From Epiperipatus broadwayi (Eukaryota > Onychophora > Udeonychophora > Euonychophora > Peripatidae), in assembly GCA_028023455.1 (NCBI GenBank), contig JAQFVV010006200.1, forward strand, positions 5,962,506 to 6,026,505: a stretch of 64,000 bases of DNA. The letters run 5' to 3'. Position numbers and translations under genes: made by a program. Under the pieces are notes generated by a model that was not told the DNA's origin, searched no databases, and worked only from the letters and a program-made list of their open reading frames with translations. Positions within the stretch are counted from its first letter, which is position 1; each line of letters begins with the position of its first letter. This document shows, piece by piece, positions 59,290-64,000 of the stretch.

Positions 59290-60606
59290 AAATCAATTGA
59301 GTTGGAAGGGAGAGGGGGGTTTGCTTTGGAAACGTCAAATTAAAAGTTTATAAAAGAAGTTTAAAGAGTTTTTTTTTGTGTGTGTTTAAAAAAAAAAGAA
59401 AAGTAATTTGCTAAAAACAATTAATTCATAGTTTTACAGGGAAATTAAAAGAAGTAGATTTTCAGATAAGTAAAAAATATCTCTTTTGAGTTAAAGAAAA
59501 AAAAGTAATCTTAAAACTAATATTGAGTTTATTAGAAAAACATACATGTGCGTAAATGAAGAATTAATGTGGGCTTGTTGGTAAAATATATATGTGCGAT
59601 TGTAAACATAGCATAAAAATGTGCATGTTAAAATGAAATAAATGAAAGTTAAAAAATTAAAAACACTCAGCAATGGCTACTAATTAAAAATGTAAAAACG
59701 TGCCATGGCTGCTAATTAAAGGATCTCTAAAAACATGTAATTAAAAGCTTATCTAGAGGAATGCAATTAAAAACAAGGAAGGAATTTTGACAGCAGACAT
59801 CGCTGGTGGACATCAAAATGACAACAGGTCTTATGAATAAATAATCCAGTTTTTCATTGGACAAACAGTTGAGATTACAGTTGAGAAAGAGTGCAGTTCA
59901 GTTCAGTAAATTGATCAGTTGACACAGCAGTGTTAAAAACCTCGGAAACATACAACTTTGCTCTAGCCTGAGTCCGATGAAACAACTAACCTGCCCGTGA
60001 AAATAATGCCTGCCTAACAACTTGAAAATCCGCTTTCAATATCTAAATGACTTAAAGGAAATTACTTTGAGATACTAAGCGTTACACCTCCCCAAGAAAC
60101 ATCATATCCAGCGGCTGGAAATATTTTCACTTGAAGCAGTAACCAGGAAGAAAACAAAGTTCTAAATCCACGTTCAAAATCCTAGGTAATAACATTTTTC
60201 TTATTCTCATTTCTAAATTAGCCATTGCATTAGTTTGAAGCCTCCCAGATTCAAATAATAATGAACTCAATAGCATGCATAAATGAACTATTGATATGCG
60301 TGTTTGTGAATGTATATATTAATGCTTTATGATCTTATGAATTTCATGTATATGTCATTATCATTATATAGTTGTTAAGTTCTTTATAAAGGTATTTAAA
60401 ATCAGAATAATAAATATGTAGTAAATAAATTGTCTTTAAACTTAAAGCTTAATTTTGTCTGTCCATTCTTTTTACCACTAATTGAAATAATTTGTTATTG
60501 AATTAAAAATAGACTGAGCTAGTTAAGGGATTTTTTCGAGCGCTGGATTATGGGCTTACAGTCCAAACACATTAGTTCTAGAAAGTAGCTGGCGCCCAGG
60601 GTTTAC
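59290..60606 (+). mobile_element. Possible LTR retrotransposon LTR with primer-binding site
   Basis: A GC-richer stretch (59760-60190) with cagttcagttcagtaaatt is followed by repeated aataaa/aataaatatg signals near 60400-60425 and a tttgtctgtccattc block. At 60590 lies tggcgcccagggtttac, which starts like a tRNA primer-binding site (TGGCGCC). The order promoter/leader, poly(A) signals, then primer-binding site is that of a 5' LTR and its junction. The LTR edges are not fixed, and no gag/pol follows, so it is a fragment. A non-LTR origin is possible. Confidence 0.4.
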
Positions 60607-60964
60607 TCCAAAGCAAATAAAGTGCTGGGATAGTAGGGGTTTGCCACAATGTGATCGTGAAATGCGTTGCATAGCTCAGTCTGATCGTGTGTATTGTTGA
60701 CATCTCTTCTATCAATAATATTCTCCATGCTGCTTGGATGGGCCAGTTCATTTACGTAATGTTTATAATATAAGATTATAAATTTATTATAAATAAGTCT
60801 TTAAATCCAGCTAAACCTAGCAAATAGGGTATGTTGAATCATCTATGGATCGAACCCGATACAATATATATATATTAGATGCCTACAGATCCTCTCTGAC
60901 TTATGCAGTAATTTAATTTTGTAAAATATATATCTCATGTTCTACTTATATCAAAAATTTATAT
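60607..60964. other. Unassigned sequence
   Basis: Contains gatcgaacccgatac at 60848-60862, a B-box-like motif without a matching A box. No gene supported. Confidence 0.4.
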
Positions 60965-61035
60965 ATCAACCGCACACAGCTATGAGTATGAAGCCATGGA
61001 GCTTTGAAAGCGCTAAGCTTTAAATAAATTATTAA
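60965..61035. repeat. Family F fragment
   Basis: cagctatgagtatgaagcc and ctttgaaagcgctaagc follow the same order as the loop and right arm of the 2310-2530 hairpin. Confidence 0.65.
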
Positions 61036-61680
61036 TAAATATAATTTCTTTAACAAGCGTTAAAAGCGCATAATTATTGATATTATATAATGAAATGATA
61101 TTCCATAAGAATATATATTGCATTGCTGTGTATACTAAATATACCTGTGAATTTTTTTTTTACTTAAATGAAATAATATAACTTAAAATTCCAACATCAA
61201 TGAATGTGTTTAATGGTATTTTTTTATTATTGTTGTTTAAATACAGTAAGCATCTTTTGTTTAAATAAAAGTAAATTTATAACATTATAATTTAAAAGTT
61301 TAACTTATTTATAATTATATAAAACATTCTGTTTATTAAAATCAATTTTATTATATATAAAATATTGGTATGTAACAAATTAATGTTAATAAAAATAACT
61401 TTCGTGATATTCATGAATATCACATGTTCAGATTAGATCAGCTGATATTTTTTAAAAGAAAGCCTAGACTTATCTAGTGTGCCTTATGGCAAAGGTTGCA
61501 TAAACCATGCCTAACTATTCATTTATCCATTACAGGGTAGAATATTTTTTTAAGATTATAATGCCCAACATGGGATATGATTCAAAAATAAAACATGTTG
61601 AGATAATATATTGTTTTAAGAATATAGTGTCAACATGCACGTTCAGATACAGAGATAAAGCATTCTGAGATACCTATAAA

Positions 61681-62770
61681 GAATTTTTGGTACTTATTTT
61701 TTAGACCATACCAGCTGGCTGGTGCCACTTTACACTCTTTAGTACCTGGCCAGCCTTTCTTTAATGTCCTATTTATGATATTACAAAAAAGTCTACATTA
61801 ATAATTGTCCTATTTCATTATTGTCCGATATCTGTTATTATATTTATATCAAAGAAAAAAGTCTACGTTAATATATCTACTTATTTTTTATTGGAAATGA
61901 ACAAGTTCTTTTTTGTTTTTGCTTTTAAAAATACGCTTTTATTTTAATGATGTTACCATGTCAGACTTTTTTGTCTTTATTGTCCAATTTCAGGTATTAT
62001 TTTGAGATTAATTTTAAAAAATAAATACATGCAGAAATTAATTGCTGTACTTCTTTTGGATTGAAAACAAAGTATAAATTTATTTATTTACTTATTTATT
62101 ATTGGAAACAAACAAGTTCTTTTTTGTTTTTGCTTTTAAAAACATATTATTATTTTAATAACCTTACCGTGCCTGACATTTTTTTATTGTGTGATTTCAG
62201 GGTCAGGAAGGAGGAATATGTCAGTCCATAGTGATGGAATGTGGGTGGGGGGGATGATGTTTTTGATGATCCTTCAGATCATCCAAATGATGCAGTAACA
62301 ATGCAACCTCAGCCATTTGATGTCTCATATGTGTTCTTGTGCAAAGCTGAGTTTTTGCATGAGTTCTCTGCACTGGTGCTTGTCCCTACCCCTTTCCAAT
62401 TGTTAAAAACCTTGAAAGTTGTGCATGGCAACAAGTATAAAATTATTACTATGTAATACTATGTCCGCTAAGTTGTAAGATCATTACTTGGAATGTACAT
62501 TTCAAGAGTTATGGCCAGTTGATTTCTAGACACCCTCACGATACGATAGCGATCTATGAAGTGTGCGCATTTGCAGAGTTTTGTGAAGCACATCAGTGGG
62601 CCAAAAGATTGGTGTGCAATGACAACTAGGCCTGTTAACAGCTAATAGGAACAGAATTGTTCTTAGTAGGCTGTAAGTTTGACCATGTAAATGGCATTAT
62701 TATGTGTTTGTGCACATAAAAAGGGCCATCAGGCAGCTTGTATGGTCTAAAAAATAAGTACTGAATTTTT
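61681..62770. mobile_element. DNA transposon with 8-bp duplication, 1074-bp copy
   Basis: The element is 61689-62762. The ends ggtacttattttttagacca and tggtctaaaaaataagtact form the inverted repeat shared with 53231-53427. Perfect 8-bp repeats gaattttt flank it at 61681-61688 and 62763-62770. The left part is the short-copy interior (tacaaaaaagtctacatta, attgtcctattt). The GC-richer right part (62190-62690) is absent from the short copy and includes a 71-codon frame at 62241-62456 (FDDPSDHPNDAV) that I do not recognise. It could be a transposase remnant or captured sequence. Confidence 0.88.
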
Positions 62771-63439
62771 TTAAAAATTATGGCTTCCCAACGTGCTGGG
62801 CTTGAAATAAAAATAAAATACTCTGAGATAATAGAAAATATTTTTTAAGATTCAAGTTTAATGTATTGGACTGATAAAAAAAACTTGAGATAGTTAATAA
62901 AATGTAATGATTTGACTTTTAAATTTTAAACATGTAAGATTGTGAGATGGTATTTTCTGCCATCACATATATATACACATATATTTTTATTTTATTAAAA
63001 GTGCATATTTATTAGATTTTAAAATAATGTTTGAAAATTTTTTTTAAGTAGTTTTGATATTTATTTTTTACTATAAGTTTTTTTTCTTCTTTAAATTGTA
63101 ATTCTTGGAAAGACATGGGTTGCAGGAAGAAAAAAAAGTACAGATTTTAGTAATTAATTCTATTGTTGAAACTTTAGATACTAAAAGTATTTTGTAATTA
63201 AATATATTGCTGGAGTCAATCTATTATGCTAATTGAACTAGAACTTTTTTTTTACTAATTAAAAAGGAAATGACCAAAAAGGGACAAAATTAGAAGTATA
63301 AAAATGTGTCTAAAAATAAAACACTAGGTGTGAATCCTTTTCATGAAAGAAAAAAACAACAACATAAATTACGAAGTTTCCTTTCATTTACTTACTTGGA
63401 TTTGTATATTAAAAGCACTGTGGAGATAGATTAAAAATA
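62771..63439. other. AT-rich spacer
   Basis: Nothing recognised. Confidence 0.5.
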
Positions 63440-63680
63440 TATTAAACAGCACCAATGAAATGTTCTCTGGCTAAGGGACATCAGAGCTTTCCCCTTAGGG
63501 AAATATGTCTCATAGACACATCTGGAGCTACCTGGGCAATCGTCAACCAAAAGAAGGAAGGATTTATTGAACTAGCTGAGAGTATTAAAAAGTCAATGGA
63601 ACAGAGGATTCACACCAGCAATCTCAAGAAAAATCATATAAGAACTTTGACCACATGGAGAAAGTTGAACCACTAATCTA
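63440..63680 (+). other. Unidentified open segment of higher complexity
   Basis: A 73-codon plus-strand frame (63455-63676) has balanced composition (TSGATWAIVNQKKEGFIELA, RTLTTWRKLNH) unlike the surrounding AT-rich DNA. The minus strand is also partly open. No domain, clear splice pair or known repeat was recognised. It could be an exon, a retrocopy piece or part of a repeat seen elsewhere in the genome. Confidence 0.3.
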
Positions 63681-64000
63681 TCAGGGTAATTATGAACTTT
63701 TATTAAAGAACTTTTCTTTTGATTGACGTAATAGAGTAGTAGACTCCATCAACTAAAGTGTATAAAAAGTTTCAACAGTAGAGATAGGTTTTAAGAGGAA
63801 TTATTTTTATATCATTTTGTATTAAGTAAAAAGGTGAGTAGGTTTATATGTTACTAACTTTTTATTAATCAAAAATATTTTTTTGTATAATTTTCCTTCA
63901 TTTATTACATTCAAAATATGTGTAGATTTAAGTTCAAAAATGAATGTTAAACTGCTTGGGTCTAGAAAGTAATTAGGGAGAGAGGAGGAAGATAAAAAAG

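Noticed and set aside
60848-60862. tRNA gene from the B-box-like motif
   Set aside because: No A box, paired acceptor arms or tail nearby.
63455-63676. Confident host exon
   Set aside because: Balanced composition alone is not enough; no splice pair fits and both strands are partly open, so it is listed only as unidentified.

Overview
The window looks like non-coding and transposon-derived DNA from the nuclear genome of an AT-rich metazoan, probably an invertebrate. The base composition is strongly AT-biased (roughly three quarters by eye), there are no dense ORFs, operons or ribosome binding sites, and candidate exons have GT/AG splice sites. The mobile elements are animal-type: CR1/L2-like and RTE-like LINEs, a Penelope-like element with a GIY-YIG domain, tRNA-derived SINEs and short inverted-repeat DNA transposons. 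I cannot name the species.

Host gene content is sparse. Short, phase-compatible open segments with splice signals lie on the minus strand at 55013-55071, 43170-43277, 33742-33847, 12848-12879 and 10615-10656. They may be exons of one long-intron gene running right to left. The 33742-33847 segment is the best supported. I do not recognise the protein. A GC-richer block at 15257-15783 has a poly(A) signal, a poly(A) tail and a 14-bp target duplication, so it is a retrocopied transcript.

Most of the rest is layered retroelement debris. CR1/L2-like LINE copies lie at 6970-9085, 34215-37595, 9405-9540 and 19568-20036, with a coiled-coil ORF1, an SGNH-esterase-like region, an AP endonuclease, a reverse transcriptase and a short-repeat 3' tail. 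RTE-like copies lie at 25208-25760, 39400-39712 and 47625-49440. A Penelope-like element occupies about 24000-21660 on the minus strand. A further decayed LINE with an endonuclease relic lies at 56255-57910. Two copies of one DNA transposon family, each with perfect 8-bp duplications, lie at 53231-53427 and 61689-62762.

The most striking feature is the abundance of long palindromes of 0.2-0.8 kb, in several unrelated families. Family A has seven or eight copies here. Five or six of them are flanked by different direct repeats of 8-15 bp, several are truncated or internally deleted, and two sit inside other elements. Within one copy the two arms share private mutations that other copies lack. 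This suggests the arms are copied from each other (snap-back synthesis) around the time of insertion, with a LINE-like insertion mechanism. Other palindromic families carry tRNA-like pol III promoter boxes in their arms. Together they look like a class of hairpin retroposons, which I offer as the main candidate for an undescribed system.
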